Source: Echinostoma caproni (taxonomy: Eukaryota; Platyhelminthes; Trematoda; Plagiorchiida; Echinostomatidae). Taken from it: 64,000 nucleotides of DNA. The stretch is from the NCBI GenBank assembly GCA_900618425.1, contig UZAN01039688.1, forward strand, positions 58,192 to 122,191, read 5' to 3'. The position numbers were made by a program, and so were the translations under genes. Positions 38,201 to 50,200 of the stretch are shown one piece after another. How positions within the stretch are numbered: position 1 is the first letter of the stretch; every line of letters starts with the position of its first letter. The notes under the pieces were generated by a model. It saw only the letters and a program-made list of their open reading frames with translations, made no database searches and was not told the origin of the DNA.

Positions 38201-38323
38201 ATGATGCTGTGGGCTCCGGCTAATTCAAGTTGCCGGTGTGTCATCATCCTACTTGTATTTGTGTTTGTTTAGACTTTGGCGAGAACGGAATGTTCGCATT
38301 TCAGTCAAAAATTACACGTCTCA
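35241..38323. other. Intron 1 sequence, no feature recognised
   Basis: No gene, repeat or splice-supported exon identified. A weakly tRNA-like stretch at 37795-37885 was considered and not called. Confidence 0.5.
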
Positions 38324-39600
38324 TCAACAGAAAGAAAAATACAAGTAAAATAGTTGACCTTTATTGTTACTGAGAAATTCTGAAGAAACGCGCTCTCGGT
38401 TTACGAGGGTTCTGGCGAGATAGGGAACTGGGGAATTTCTGTAGAGATTAATGCCAGAAGAACGTGTAGACGTATGAGAACAGCATTTAGATAAATCGCC
38501 ATGTAAAGAATGGTTGGAGTCAGCGAGGATTTTCTGGGCAAATGTTTCACATGCGGACAAGTGAAGTTCACACAGCATTTTAGATAGATCATCAATGGGT
38601 ATAAAAGACACATGACTGATGATCGACAAATCTCGACGAAGAATTTTGAAGTCTTTCTATAGTAGACCAGCAAAAACCATTGGTGAACAATAAAGAAGAA
38701 CGGGGAGAACACTGATAAACAAAAAAAGAAATGATTTTTTGCTTGGCATTGAACTGCCTAAGTATTCGAAGTTGAAAAGATAATATGCGAAGTTTCTGTA
38801 CTGACTTGTAAATATGGGATGCCCACTTCAAGTTAGTGTAAATTGTAACTCCCAGATACTTCACAGAATCAACTCTAGTTAGGAGATCTGTATTTATGAA
38901 AGACGGATCACGAAGATAAACAGATCGAGAAAGGGAGAAAGTGCATTCGAAAATTTAGAGACAGTCCAGAACGAACGGAAAAATCATGAATATGGGATAG
39001 ATTATTCGTGAAATGTAAAAGGTCCGCAGGCACAGAAATGGCTTGGCAGAGGGCTGCGTCATCAGCATATTTAAATAACTGGGCTAGAGAACTCCCAGAC
39101 AGATCACCTGTGTGGGTGGAAAACAAGAATGGAGACAATACGGCACCCCGTAGTACTCCCGAATTGTTCACGAGTGGCTTAGACGTTTTCCAACCGAGCC
39201 GAGTCGGCTGAGTTCTGTTTGTGAACTAGTCGACGAGCCACGCCAGTAGGTGCACGGGACAGCCAAATGATTCCAGTTTACGAAGGAGGACGGAACGTGG
39301 AACAGAGCCAAAAGCTGATGAAACGTTTGGACAGGGTGCTGGATCTGCACGGTTTTGGAATAGAAATGATCGTGACAGGTCTCCAGCAATCGGGAATAGA
39401 ATATGAACTAAGTGACATGTTGAGGATAGAAGTAAAAGCATCCGTTAGAGCCAGGGCACCGTGCTTTAGAAGGGATGAAGATAAACCGTCAGGACCAATA
39501 CCAGTGGATAATTTAGTTGTACGAAGGAGTTTAAATATTTCTTATCTCGAGAACGGGGTTATGTTAGCTGCGTCTTCCGGAATCCATGCAACAGGAAGAT
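38324..39600 (-). pseudogene. LINE reverse transcriptase of copy 2, broken
   Basis: Minus strand. LLAWLVD lies upstream. GVLRGAVLSPFLFSTHTGD is at about 39165-39110, the KYADDAALCQ catalytic box at about 39075, and SGLSLNF follows. 38864-38592 holds MKYLGVTIYTNLKWASHIY and a C-terminal region with FFVYQCSPRSSLLF. The last part, 38629-38324, carries LSACETFAQKILADSNHSLH and a Pro-Tyr-Leu-Ala-Arg segment typical of the family's C-terminus. At least four frame breaks are visible. Confidence 0.85.
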
Positions 39601-39775
39601 CGCTACTCGGATGCACAAATGCCTGATTAACACTCTCAACGTCCACAGTACATTCATTGGGTTTGGACTTCGCTCCACATAGGATCCGAATTCCTTTCCA
39701 TAAATGTCTCCTGTTTTGGCTGCATAGGAGTTAATTCCCATAGGTTGTATCGATACGCTGAATTTCTTTTTTTTA

Positions 39776-40540
39776 TCAAGGTAGAAATGTAGCTGACCAT
39801 TGATGAACTCCGGGATTTATAGATATTTTCCTTGTGTCTCCTAAATGGGATAGGGCTCTTTGAACGAGAAGAATACATTCACGTGACGTGTTTCGAAGAC
39901 GGATTTTCATTTGGTTTCTTTGCCTAAATGAATGGAAGGCAGAACGGGCATATATATTAGGCCTAAGAAGGAGCAGACGATGATCACTGGTTGATACGGG
40001 TGCACGGAGATGGAGAGAGAAGAATTCTGGGTGATTTGTTGTAATTCTGTCTAAAACGGAGTTACCTCTGGTCGGTGAAACGCATAAATCTCTTAGATCC
40101 AAAGCAGTAAGAGGCCGGGTTGAGGCTTGGTTAAAATCACGTACAATAATATGCAGGTTGTCCTCTATCAGTAATACAAGAAAAGGTAAAAATGAGTCGA
40201 AGAATGTCGAGATGGTATTTTGCGTACAAAACGGAGCAATATATATGTTCGTTATGAAGGTAGTTCTATGTCGGGAGAATTTAGGATAACACTGAAGGGA
40301 TGAACAATCAATACCGTTACTTGAGTATGAGTAAACGGCATCTGACTTGCCACACCACGAAGTGTTGACTTAGGTAACCACACCACCACCGGATTTCTTG
40401 CCAAATGGTTCCTTGTCCTGCCGGTACAGGTTAAATCCGTCAATGGACACTAACGCGTCAGCAACATGAGGGTTCAGCCAAGATTCTTGTATGCAAATCA
40501 GACAAGTATTAGGGATAGTATCGTCTTAGTTTTATATGGT
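39776..40540 (-). pseudogene. LINE endonuclease domain of copy 2, broken
   Basis: Minus strand. CIQESWLN is followed by VSIDGFNLYRQDK in the upstream part. IYIAPFC lies near 40245, and a decayed VRDFNQ stands where intact relatives have G-D-F-N. CVSPTRGNSVLDRITTN is at 40080-40020, then SDHRLLL, the conserved Ser-Asp-His near the domain end. The S-D-H is better kept than in copy 1. Internal stops make it non-functional. Confidence 0.75.
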
Positions 40541-43500
40541 ACTTCTTTGCCCAGTTTAGGCTTTTTGGCCGTCTAAAGCTTCAGATATTGACGAATTCAA
40601 TAGTTGTCTAAACAGTCCCACAGAACAAATTTTCAAATAGAACAAGGAGTGGCGAACAAGCTCGTTTTCAGTGATTCGTAGTCATGCCAAATACATTACA
40701 ATAAATATTACGCTGTTTATATATAAATCGGTATTCAATCATAGAAAACGTAAACAAATGTTTCGGGAAAGGGAAAATAACCTCATGGGTTATCTGGGGC
40801 TGAGTTCATCTTGGGACCGGATATGGAATTTCCAATGATCACATAATTGTTAGGTCATCCGATCGTTGGGACTACTCGGAATGTGGGGTGTATAGGGGGT
40901 GGGTCAGGGGAGCTTAAGCGCCTGCACAAATTGTTTTTGGGCACACAAGGGGGGGNTGCAGCCGAATTCCTACCGCTTCCGCTGTGGCTAGCATACGACA
41001 GCGAACCTGCCTTGATAATCGACCACAAACCCGATACAGGGGACGGAATACCTCGGTCACATTCATTCTCATTTAAGCTGTTCCTATATTTCACCTTTAA
41101 CTTAAAGGTGTTTGGAAGCATAGTTTCATGTGTTTGCATACGACAGCTCGTTGGCTGATTTTGAGGGCACTCCTTGAATAAACTTAGTCCTATGGATCTT
41201 GACAGATACAAATCGATCGAAATGTGCAATGGAGTATCATCGGGGAAATGACGTCGTACCACATGCTGTCAGTTTTGCTTTTCCCGGAACAGCTTGAAAT
41301 TGAGCTTGCTACATTTCTGCCCCTATGTTGAGCGGTCACACCAAGGTTGATAATTCTTTTGTTAGCACATATTTAGCGGTTCCTGAGAGCTCATCATGAT
41401 GAAAATCCTTCCATTTTTATCTTTGTTATTTTGTAGAGTTTGAATGTTGTCAGCTGTACCCATGATCAGGATAACTCGGCCTTTTCCAGCAGGCAGGATG
41501 GTGATGCTTTGGTTTGCCTTTAGAATTCACAGTGCTTTCTCCTCACTTTTAAATAATATTGGGGTTCCCTTTCAACTTAGAGCTGGAAAGATGACTTGAC
41601 ATATGATTTGTCTCGCATTATCACATCCACCGAAAGTTCTTTGTTTGTGGTTATTTTGACGGTAAAGTTCAGTCCTTTGTTTGTTAACATGTGTTATTTC
41701 GTGGTTGGAGTTAATTTTGGTCTCTTTGTTCTCTGCACCAATTATGATGCACTTCGATACAAGTAAACGATTCCAATAATGTAGACGACTGAGATACTGA
41801 GAGCTAGGGTCTACTCAGGGGCATTTTGGCATGGGCTAGAAGGAGAAAGTCGGAACCAAGAGAGTAGAAGAACCTCAGTTTGAAGCAATTCATATACAAA
41901 CGATTTACCACGAAATATATTCTTTTTGAAACCTAACACTCCAATCAAACATCTTTACGCGTCTGTAAACCTTAGATTATCTAGATAAATCCGTTGTCAT
42001 TCTTTTATCAAAGAATATATTTGAACGTTTCACGCAAATTTTTCGCAGGGGATGATATAGGATAGGTTTTAAGACAATTTAGGGGTGAGGGATATTATTA
42101 GCGTTAAAGTTCCAAAAGGCGGTGCCTGATCGAGGATAGTTGTTCATTGCAAACAGCAGTTGGGATAGCACTAATTTAGCATACATGTAACAGAAATCGC
42201 ATTAGAAACATGTCATCGCAATTCCAGGCAGCACACTCAGCAATGAAGGGAGCAGTCTGTAGTTATTCTTCGGGGTGTAGCGATTCGCCCACAGTGGTGT
42301 CATTAATTTTTAAGCGTTAAAGGAAACAGCTGACTGCACTGTCTTGCATACTGCTCACAAATGTAAGTAGCACCTCACAACACTGGGTCTCGGATCATGT
42401 TACCCTAGGGCGATCGTTAACCCAGGAAGACTTCTATTCCGTTAAAGCCAAATTCTGATATTGGTTCCGGAAAATCTTGATCTCTTGTAACCAACAGTAT
42501 GAAACGATAGTGTCTGTTTACGGTCATCTGTTAGACGGATGTCAGCAAATTTAGGGTGGTATTCGATTAGTTTGCTTTCGTTTTCCAGCCTATCAAATCT
42601 ACTCGATCTAATCTGAGAGTGTATCCAGATCTGTTCGGGATCAGCCAACCACGTAGTAAACAACAAAAACCACCAAACAAGGTCAATATTTAACCGTTTG
42701 AATCGAGGCGAGCTCTTGATAAGAGTTTTAGCAGGCAAGTTAGATAATCGCGGTTTCCTTTCGGCACTAATAGAAAGACAAACTAGTACCAATGTCTACT
42801 TCTGCAAATTCTGCGTCATCTCAAATCGTGACCCATAGAAGGATAACCCAATGAGTCGTACAGTCTGTCATACGTGAGTGCAGCGGAAGCCAAACAAAAT
42901 CTGATTCCAGTACTCATCTTTTGCTACCTGATCTGATGCATGGCGTACCGAGGACGACAGAAATATAGCTGATGCCGCTAACTGAAAAGTTGCCCTTTTC
43001 TCAGATATTCCGGTTCTATTTTCGAGAAGTACATATGCATTGTAAATATTGAGTTAACCTTCAGTCGTGTTTCGGTTAAAGGAGCTGATTGTCGAATCAT
43101 TTTCGTGTTTACTCTGCGTAGCAGCAAAGAGTATGTTCCTACTATACCCCTGAAATACCCTCAGTTCAGTAGTTCTTTTTAAATCTGATAATCAGCGATG
43201 AAACCTACCTTGCTCTTGGATTTTATTGTTGGTAAGCTTGCTGTATAACCGTTCTGTTCGATTGACAAGCTGTGAAAATATTCTGATTGTCAAAGAAACA
43301 ATTGTCTCTAAACCCACCGCTGAGTTCCACGGAAAAGTTTGCGATGAGTTGGGCACTACCAATTGAAACACCAAATCGTACCGGGAGACAAACAGTTCGC
43401 AATTATACTTGATCCCTAACGTTTTATTTGCTTGTGATCACGTCATTCCGATGGAATTACCCTCAAATGAACTGGAATTAGCCAGCTGAAGGCTATATAC

Positions 43501-43870
43501 AGACAAGCAACATTCAGAAAAGGTAATACTTTTCCCTTTTGTAACACAATTTCACTGCAAACTCTAGGATTTTCCCATGATACTTAAATACCATAGAAGA
43601 CATCTGTTCGATTAGACTATTAAATTTTAAAATCAAAACGAAATTTCAACTTTAAAGGTAATTCTCTTCCAAGCACTTGATATCATGAACTTCGTTCGGG
43701 CTAAATTGCCTAAACACCCGTTGGTTTTCTTTGAATTTGTAGCATACTCCGTAGATTGTTCTTGCAACTCTTCGTCTGCCTCTCTGTTTGTCGTTGCTCG
43801 TGGCTCACTCATCTTGTCCACCCCCGGTTTGTGAATGTTCACTTGGCCTCGTGGCTCTTCACCTTTATAA
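40541..43870. other. Intron 1 sequence, no feature recognised
   Basis: Mostly AT-rich with short frames. 40847-41262 has open frames on both strands that include a single N at 40956 next to a G run, so they are unreliable. A short perfect hairpin (CACCTTTAACTTAAAGGTG) lies at about 41091-41109. Confidence 0.45.
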
Positions 43871-45060
43871 ACCAATTAACCCTGATGTGAGGATAAACTT
43901 AGTTAGAGTTACAATTGTGAGGGAGTTGATGTTTGCGTGTGTTTGCGTGGGGAGCTGGGGATATTGTGTGTGGTGTAAACACGAGGTCGGAAATCGAATG
44001 CTCACGGACAGTCCTAATAGGGGAGAAGAGTATTAAGTCTAGTTTCTTATTCATTACGTGCAGTCTACTCCCCTTTATCTATCCCACCACACACCGCTGA
44101 TTCCCATCAACTGAACATCAACATGATTATCCAAAATCCACCCTTCCTTAAGACTAGTACGTGTTGTTCATCTTATTCACGGACCTAATTGCATTTCGTT
44201 CTTCCGTGAACGATAAAACCAGTAGGAAAAACACAACCGGAGTTGCAGTGATGCGTTTCGCCCACTGGCTCTGTATAGAAGAGTCAAAGAGGTCGAGCGG
44301 TGTAGAAGGGTGAATGGGAGCACACGTGTGTATTTCTATGCATGCATGAGCTCGCACACTGGCGATTTTGTATGCGAAATTTTCGTGTCAGTCCAGTGGT
44401 AGAACCGTTACCAACACGTTACACGTGTAAATCGGAACCTTAACGTTTGATCACAATTGGTCAAACGATTGCGGAATGGAGGATCGTTCCCCCATAGTCG
44501 ACCAGGAATGGCGGCGGTGAGTAGGGGGGGGGGACGAAAATGGAAAACGTCATGAGGAAAGATCGAGTAGCAGCTGGCCATTAAATGGATCTTAACACAA
44601 CCACGCACTAACAAATATATCGTCCAAATACTGTCTTTCCTACACACACGCACACGCTACGGACATCAGTTCGTCATAGTGAGTTGGAAGAAGAATCAGG
44701 ACCGATTAATCCCATCTGTCATCATCATCATCATCATCAAAATCCATTCTCGCTCACTCCCTTGAGGCCGAGATTTGAAGAGAGCGAGATGAGAGTAAGG
44801 GTTAAAGACTTTGTCATCCTCCAATTCGAAACCGCCTTCAGGCTGTGATGTGCCGTTGATTGTATGCCGATTGCAAGTGGTAGATAGTGAAAGCGATGCA
44901 GTGTCCACGCGCAGACAATATCCAATTCCGTNGGGGGGGGGCGGTATACAGTTCGGAGGCCTGGTGTCTCGGGGGAGAGATTTAATGGAGCTCTTCGGTT
45001 TAACCTCTAGCTCATTCTTGTTCAGAGAGAGAGAGAGAGAAAGAGTAGGAGGCGATTACC
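43871..45060. repeat. Low-complexity patch: GT, G-run, CAT and GA repeats
   Basis: GT-rich at 43930-43980, ten G at 44524-44533, CAT units at 44720-44738, a G run next to an N at 44932-44941, and (GA)n at 45023-45040. These account for several short frames. No gene is called. Confidence 0.7.
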
Positions 45061-45282
45061 AATAATCGTAAGTGCTAACAACGAAGTTAACCACATAAAC
45101 AAAGACTGTGTTAGTGAATTCACACTACTTCATTAAAACTTAAGTTTTTTATCAAATTACCTCTGATTTCTGTTTATATTTCCAACCAATATGAATATTA
45201 GCATGGTTTAAAAACAACACTGAAAATGTCATCAGATTTCAAGCTTTTCCCTGCTGCAATTTTCTCTTCTTTTACGTCCCAG

Positions 45283-45641
45283 ATGCATAAGAAACTCAGT
45301 TTTGACGCACGCAAAGATCAGCCTTTCTTTGTCCACACTCTGGGTTGGTCATCGATTGACCCCTGTGCCACATGGAAACTATGGGGTTTGGTCTGTCGAC
45401 AGCTAATGGTGGATGACATTTGTCTTGTGTTGATACGCCAGTTGGGACCGAGCAAGAAATCACGATCTCAAACCGTTCCACCGCAAACAGGTGCACTACC
45501 ATTCACAGAACAAGCGGTAACAATCTCCGCAATAACACGGACGGAGGACATCGAGCCGGTTGAGAATGGTTCGACGAGAGTGAGCGAAAATTCGGCCTCT
45601 GGGGATACCGGACTGTCAGTGGACAGCTTACAAACCACAAG
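45283..45641 (+). CDS. Candidate gene exon 2
   Basis: A pyrimidine-rich tract (TTTTCTCTTCTTTTACGTCC) runs directly into CAG|ATG at 45283 in phase 0, matching the phase of the exon 1 donor. The frame is open to ACAAG|GTATAT at 45641, leaving two extra bases. It encodes about 119 residues. The first half is compact and aromatic (DQPFFVHTLGWSSIDP, ATWKLWGLVCRQL), suggesting a folded domain; the second half is Ser/Thr/Glu-rich. Linking to exon 1 makes a 16.7-kb intron full of repeats, which is common in large trematode genomes. The join is inferred; unseen exons could lie between. Confidence 0.55.
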
Positions 45642-46651
45642 GTATATCATGTCTTTAGATTACAAGCATTTCATCTCAACATCCCACAATAAACCTGTTC
45701 ATGGAACAAAAGTTGACAAAGTCCATAAAGTTGTTTATCACTGATTATCTCCCCTGCATCGCTATCTATACTCTAATTCTGAATACTAAATAATAACTGG
45801 ATCAGGAGAATGTTGACCAAATGACTGTAAATTTCTGCATCAGCATCGTGATAGAACAGAATAGAATATGCTTAGTCTGAACAAAAGCGTGTACGGCAAA
45901 ATACACTGAGCTAAGTTTTACTCGAATATCTTTAACATTTTTGTAAAATGAATATTTTTATCAAATTATCTAGGATAATACAGAAGTACTGCAAACTGTT
46001 ACAAAAAGAAAGAGAATTACAACTAAACCTGACAGTTCTGTTTGCTGGCACTGCTAAATTAGTTTCCACCAGACGATGATTGCAAGTTAAATGTGACCGA
46101 GGCTCATTGATACGGCGAAGTGCCTAACATTGAATACGGCCAAGCACAGACAGAGAGGAAGACGAACAATTAGCTTACACATGGAAGGATGTGGGTCAGC
46201 ACGAAGAACCGTCTGGCGCGGAATAAAGTTTGGTCCTGTGCTCTGCACTAGAAGCAAATGAAGAAATGCGTGGAGACTGTGAAAGAGGGGCATTAGGAGA
46301 TAGCAGGTGTTTTTGAAACTCAGAGGGATGAAAGCAAGGCGGAAAACAGAGAAGATTGATGGATGCTTTCAAATGATGAATATGAAGGAAGCAGTAGATT
46401 GGAAACTCTTACTAGAAATTCAATAGAAGCTACGTCAAAGTGGAAGAACCTGTGAGGATGTGGCAGTTATAATCAATGCTGGTGGTAATGGATCAGTATG
46501 AGGAATAAAAAGAAGAAAACAGCATGTTGGCATCATCAAAAAATGCATGTATTGCGTTGGAGATAATGAAAAATAGAGTGTCGATAATGAAAAGGAGAGT
46601 GGTTAAAAGAGCGGAAGTTTGGAGGACGACAGTGTGGTAACGGTGGAAAAT
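45642..46651. other. Intron 2 start, purine-rich sequence
   Basis: 46080-46650 is strikingly purine-rich on the plus strand, with no LTR-like direct repeat matching the sequence after 50.2 kb. It may be a decayed 5' part of the Ty3/gypsy element or unrelated. Nothing else is supported. Confidence 0.35.
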
Positions 46652-47420
46652 GGCTATCACAGTAGACATTTTTAGAGGCTATTTAACCAATAACATTAAC
46701 AGTTTGGGCGTTTGATTCAGCGCCTTTCCTTGCAGCAAAAGGCAGATAAGTCCAAGATTTTTACTGTCGAAACACTGTTGAAAAGTATCAATGAATTTCC
46801 TTATGGGTCTGACGTTGGTGTCATTTTTGAGTCCTGATATCGCAGAAATGAGGGTGTCCTGAAAGATGATGGCGCCTCTGTTGACGATACCGCTTGTGTT
46901 CGAGTTTTACTCCGCAAATTGGGCCCGGTAGAACACAGAAAGTACTACTATTTCATCCATCAAGAACATCCAAGGGACAGTTGAAAACCTTAATGCAATC
47001 TTTGGGGAAAGATTATCTTTGTTCAATATACTCTATCAATGCCTACAAATTTCTAAGGCAGCAGAGGAAGTTATTGTGTCCTACGCCTGTGTTAGTGGTG
47101 AATGCGAGTGCTTCAAACTCAAAAACCTCATAGATGATCAGTCAGAACTCTTCTTTTTGTCTGTGATCTACACTCCTCACCGAAAGTGACATTCGCACAC
47201 GGTTATTATCCAAACTCGAAACTGAGCGGAAATTACGTTACAACAAGTTATTGAAGAGTGTCAGCTTCTAATCACTTTAAAACACGATGACAAAATGATC
47301 CAGTAAACAGAAGACCCACGGATAGCTGACATGAGCGCATTAACCACATCCAGAAAACGGGAAAACAGACCTCGCACCGAATGTTGACACTGTGGTGAGT
47401 GGCAGTTCGGTCGATTTCGC
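46652..47420 (+). pseudogene. gag of the Ty3/gypsy element, broken
   Basis: It starts with an ATG at about 46652 and reaches QFGRLIQRLSLQQKADKSK after a frame change. Then comes a capsid-like region with LLRKLGPVEHRKYYYFI and, in another frame, NLNAIFGERLSLFNILYQCL. An in-frame TGA near 46836 stands where relatives have Trp. SDIRTRLLSKLETE and ECQLLITLKHDDKMI continue in further frames. A CCHC zinc knuckle remnant (C-x2-C with HCGEWQFGRF) at about 47387-47420 has an internal stop. In intact elements gag forms the particle and binds RNA. Confidence 0.75.
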
Positions 47421-47519
47421 TCATACAGGCAATATAAGTAATGAATCTGTGAATTCGTTGGTCATAAAGAAACAATTTGTCACCATCATTTTCAAATATC
47501 GTCGAAAAGATATTCGGAT

Positions 47520-47860
47520 TCACATTAGAAATAGAACTGTGAAAACAAATCGATACAGCATCTGATGTGACCAACATTTTACTAAAGACCTGGAATTTTC
47601 TGGGCGGATCAGTTTTTGAGCAAACCACCCATATTGCTCGGGCGGTATTCGGGGAACAAATACCATTTGTCATTGAGTTCAACTGCGGATTTTCATTTCG
47701 TGATCATTCTCGAGGTGCTTGCTGCACACCTACCTTGATCATTTGAATTTACTTGGAATTTATTGGGTAGATAAATTGGATTTGTGGCAAATTCCATTCA
47801 GTGAAATTTGTGATCCCTCTGACACCAAGTCCACCTCGACTTCACACCAACTAATCGATG
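47520..47860 (+). pseudogene. Aspartic protease of the Ty3/gypsy element, broken
   Basis: The active-site region reads IDTASDVTNI, where family members usually have Asp-Thr-Gly/Ala-Ser-Asp. WNFLGGSVFEQTTHIARAVF and FVIEFNCGFSF follow. After a frame change LNLLGIYWVDKLDLW (about 47745-47790) gives the conserved LLG near the end of the domain. A stop lies just before the active site and another follows the S-F segment. Confidence 0.75.
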
Positions 47861-47929
47861 GTACGTTAGTAAACTTTGCAGAAATGAATGTTTTTCTCTC
47901 GTGTTTAAAAGCCGTCTAACCGGTGTTTT

Positions 47930-48790
47930 TCTGATGGTCTTGGTTTGTGCTGCAAAACAAAGTTATTTTTACATGCACCTTCCGACACTGGACCCATATT
48001 TTGTCCAAAACGACCTGTACCTTACGCGTCAGTAAAGCTTGTCAATGGTGAGCTTGATCGGCTGGAACAGTTGGGAATAATAAGTTTGGTTTACTGTTCG
48101 GCATGAGCTGCATCGATCGTTGTAGACAAGAGGGCCAATGGGACCATAAGTATCTGTGCCGACTTTTCAACAGGGTTGAATCAATGCCTTGAAACACATC
48201 AATATCCATTGCCCGTTCCCAATGATTTGTTTGCCAAACTAAACGGTAGTCAAATGTTTTCCAATTTTAATTTTCTGATGCGTGCTTGCAAGGTGAGGTG
48301 GTAGATGAGCGCAAAGATTTCCATAGTATCAACACTCACAGAGGTCTGTACCGCTGCAATTATCTACCCTTNGGTGTTTCTGGACGATATTATTAGTATA
48401 ATAAAGGAACTTCTCTCGCAGTGTTTGTCTTCTGGCCTGCCTGTTCAGAGATATTATTATTGCTGGTAAAGCAGCAGATGAGCATATAAAAACATTTAGA
48501 TGAAATAATACAGCGGATTAGTGAGTATGGTTTCCGACTTCAGTTTCAGAAAAGTTCATTTGGCTTTTCCAGCATCAACTATTTAATACCACTAGTAGAA
48601 GTCCNAGAAGTCCTGACCTGATGAAAATTGCTATAATAGATCGAATGCCCGCACCGACCAATATAGAAACACAGCAATACTTCCTTGGGCTCGTGAATTC
48701 TTATTGCAACTTTGTACCACACATATCAACTACGAGCTTCATTAAACCAATTATTGAAATGAAAAACTAAATGGTATTGGTAGCCTGCAT
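47930..48790 (+). pseudogene. Reverse transcriptase of the Ty3/gypsy element, broken
   Basis: ICADFSTGLNQCLETHQYPL is followed by NDLFAKLNGSQMFSNFNF in the fingers and palm. YRCNYLPFGVS (48348-48380, containing one N) is the family's signature before the catalytic box, which reads LDDII. EYGFRLQFQKSSFGF and PAPTNIETQQYFLGLVNSY form the thumb side. The frame is broken several times, including at the N at 48605, where agaagtcc is duplicated on both sides. Confidence 0.85.
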
Positions 48791-48819
48791 GTCCTGAGGC
48801 ATTTATTGTAACTAAATGA

Positions 48820-49230
48820 AATCTCTCGTCAATTTACTTCTCACTCGCTGCTACCCCAAATTATCTATGATTGTTGCAGTTTACGCTTCAGAATATGGAA
48901 TCAGAGCCCCTTTTACATGAATTAACTTATGACAGTCGCAAAGCTGTGAGCACCATCGGCAGCAGAAGAGAACTATGGTCAAAAAGAAAAGGAAGGACCA
49001 AAGCTGATTTTCGCACTCATGAACTTCCATAAAATACTGCAAGAAAGAAAATCTACCCTGCTCACTGATCACAAACCGTTGCTGTTCATCTTCGGCGCGA
49101 AGATAAGAGTCCTGCTACACACTGCAAATTGGTTACCGCGTTGAACCGCGATGCTGATATGTTATGATTTTGACTTACGTTTCATTAAAATGACAAGTTT
49201 TGGACATGCTGATGTTCTATCCTGACTGAA
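48820..49230 (+). pseudogene. RNase H of the Ty3/gypsy element, broken
   Basis: A glutamate-rich motif NYGQKEKEGPKLIFALMNFH is followed by STLLTDHKPLLFIFG, the classical T-D-H-K-P-L motif of gypsy RNase H. The domain ends with DFDLRFIKMTSFGHADVLS. Frame changes separate the segments. Intact domains remove the RNA strand during reverse transcription. Confidence 0.85.
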
Positions 49231-49487
49231 ATCTGGCCATGGCAGTTGTCTCCCTGAGAAATAATTTAATCTTATCAATTGCCGTCAATTCTGATATTCA
49301 GTACGTTTTCGAAGATGCGATGCGCAGCGCACCACCTGCTTCTAAGATGATCTGGCACAATACATTGAAGGACAGATTACTGCAGGACGTGATGCTTTCT
49401 TGTAGAACCGGTTGGCCTCAGAACCGTAAAAACAGAGATCAAGAACTTTTCAAAATGAAATAGGCGTTATCTGTCGGACAAGAATGT

Positions 49488-50142
49488 TTGATGCTTGGAG
49501 AACGAGTTGTTCTGCCCTACACTTTACAATCAACTGTGTTGAAGCAGTTTCATCATGGTCATCGCAGAATCAGTCGCATGAAGGCGATTGCTGAAAGTTA
49601 CGCCTATTGGCCATTTATGGAGCAGCAAATTGAACAGGAACTTAAAGCTTGCCACAGTTGTTTAACGGCAGTTAAACTACTACCTAAGGCTGGCTCAAAT
49701 CATGGTAACCTGCCGCGGAGCCCTGATCATGCATTCACATTGATGGTGGCCCGAAGTTACTTCGATGCGTGTTGCCATTACGTCTTCTATCACAACAAAA
49801 TTCAGATTATTTGCCCAGTTCGGCATGCTGGAAGTCTCGATTTCAGATAACAGTTCACATCTTCACAATTCACTGTTCTGTGGGTCAAATAGCATCCTCA
49901 CTTTTCGTACTCCTGTGTATCATTCACCATCGAACGGTCAAGTAGAACGATTTGTTGACACGTCTAAACGTTCTCTGATAAATTCACAGGGGGAGGGTAA
50001 ACTACAAGAGTCCATTGCTGCATTTCTCCTCGCCATTCGCTGGACTCCCAACCCTGCTACCCCCAAACAGAATTCCCCTGCCGAACTGCTTCTAGATAGA
50101 CGAATGCGACTAGTTATCAACGCCTTGAATCTGACAGCGTAA
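49488..50142 (+). pseudogene. Integrase of the Ty3/gypsy element, broken
   Basis: An N-terminal zinc-binding segment (FHHGHRRISRMKAIAESY, then CHSC) gives the HHCC finger at 49530-49670. The core is damaged: the first catalytic Asp region is unclear, but SISDNSSHLHN retains the second Asp context. TPVYHSPSNGQVERFVDTSK carries the conserved Glu. The segment ends with SPAELLLDRRMRL. It is split into two frames around 49780-49850. Confidence 0.85.
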
Positions 50143-50200
50143 AATATTGCAGAATCACGCATAGCTAAAAATACCAACGTCATATAGATAAAGTTTAAGG

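Larger units (their letters stand above)
38324..40540 (-). mobile_element. CR1-like LINE, copy 2, decayed (same family as copy 1)
   Basis: On the minus strand from about 40540 to 38324 the same motifs as copy 1 recur in the same order: QESWLN, SIDGF, SPTRGNSVLDRITTNHPEF, NNSGVLRGAVLSPFLFSTH, KYADDAALCQAI, MKYLGVTIY, and ETFAQKILADSNHSLHG near the end. The frame is broken by several shifts and stops. It sits antisense inside the long first intron of the candidate gene. 5' truncation is likely, because the N-terminal part of the endonuclease is barely present. Confidence 0.85.
46652..50200 (+). mobile_element. Ty3/gypsy LTR retrotransposon, decayed, LTRs not found
   Basis: Plus strand, in the standard order gag, zinc knuckle, protease, reverse transcriptase, RNase H, integrase. 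The set of motifs resembles gypsy-type elements of trematodes and the K02A2.6-like lineage. Many frameshifts and stops plus two single-N junctions make it inactive. No matching long terminal repeats were seen on either side, so it may be truncated. It lies in the same orientation as the candidate host gene, inside its second intron. Confidence 0.9.

Noticed and set aside
40847..41262. Open frames on both strands
   Set aside because: Cross an N next to a G run and have no recognisable motif.
47272..47682. 136-codon minus-strand frame
   Set aside because: Antisense shadow of the gag/protease region of the Ty3/gypsy element.
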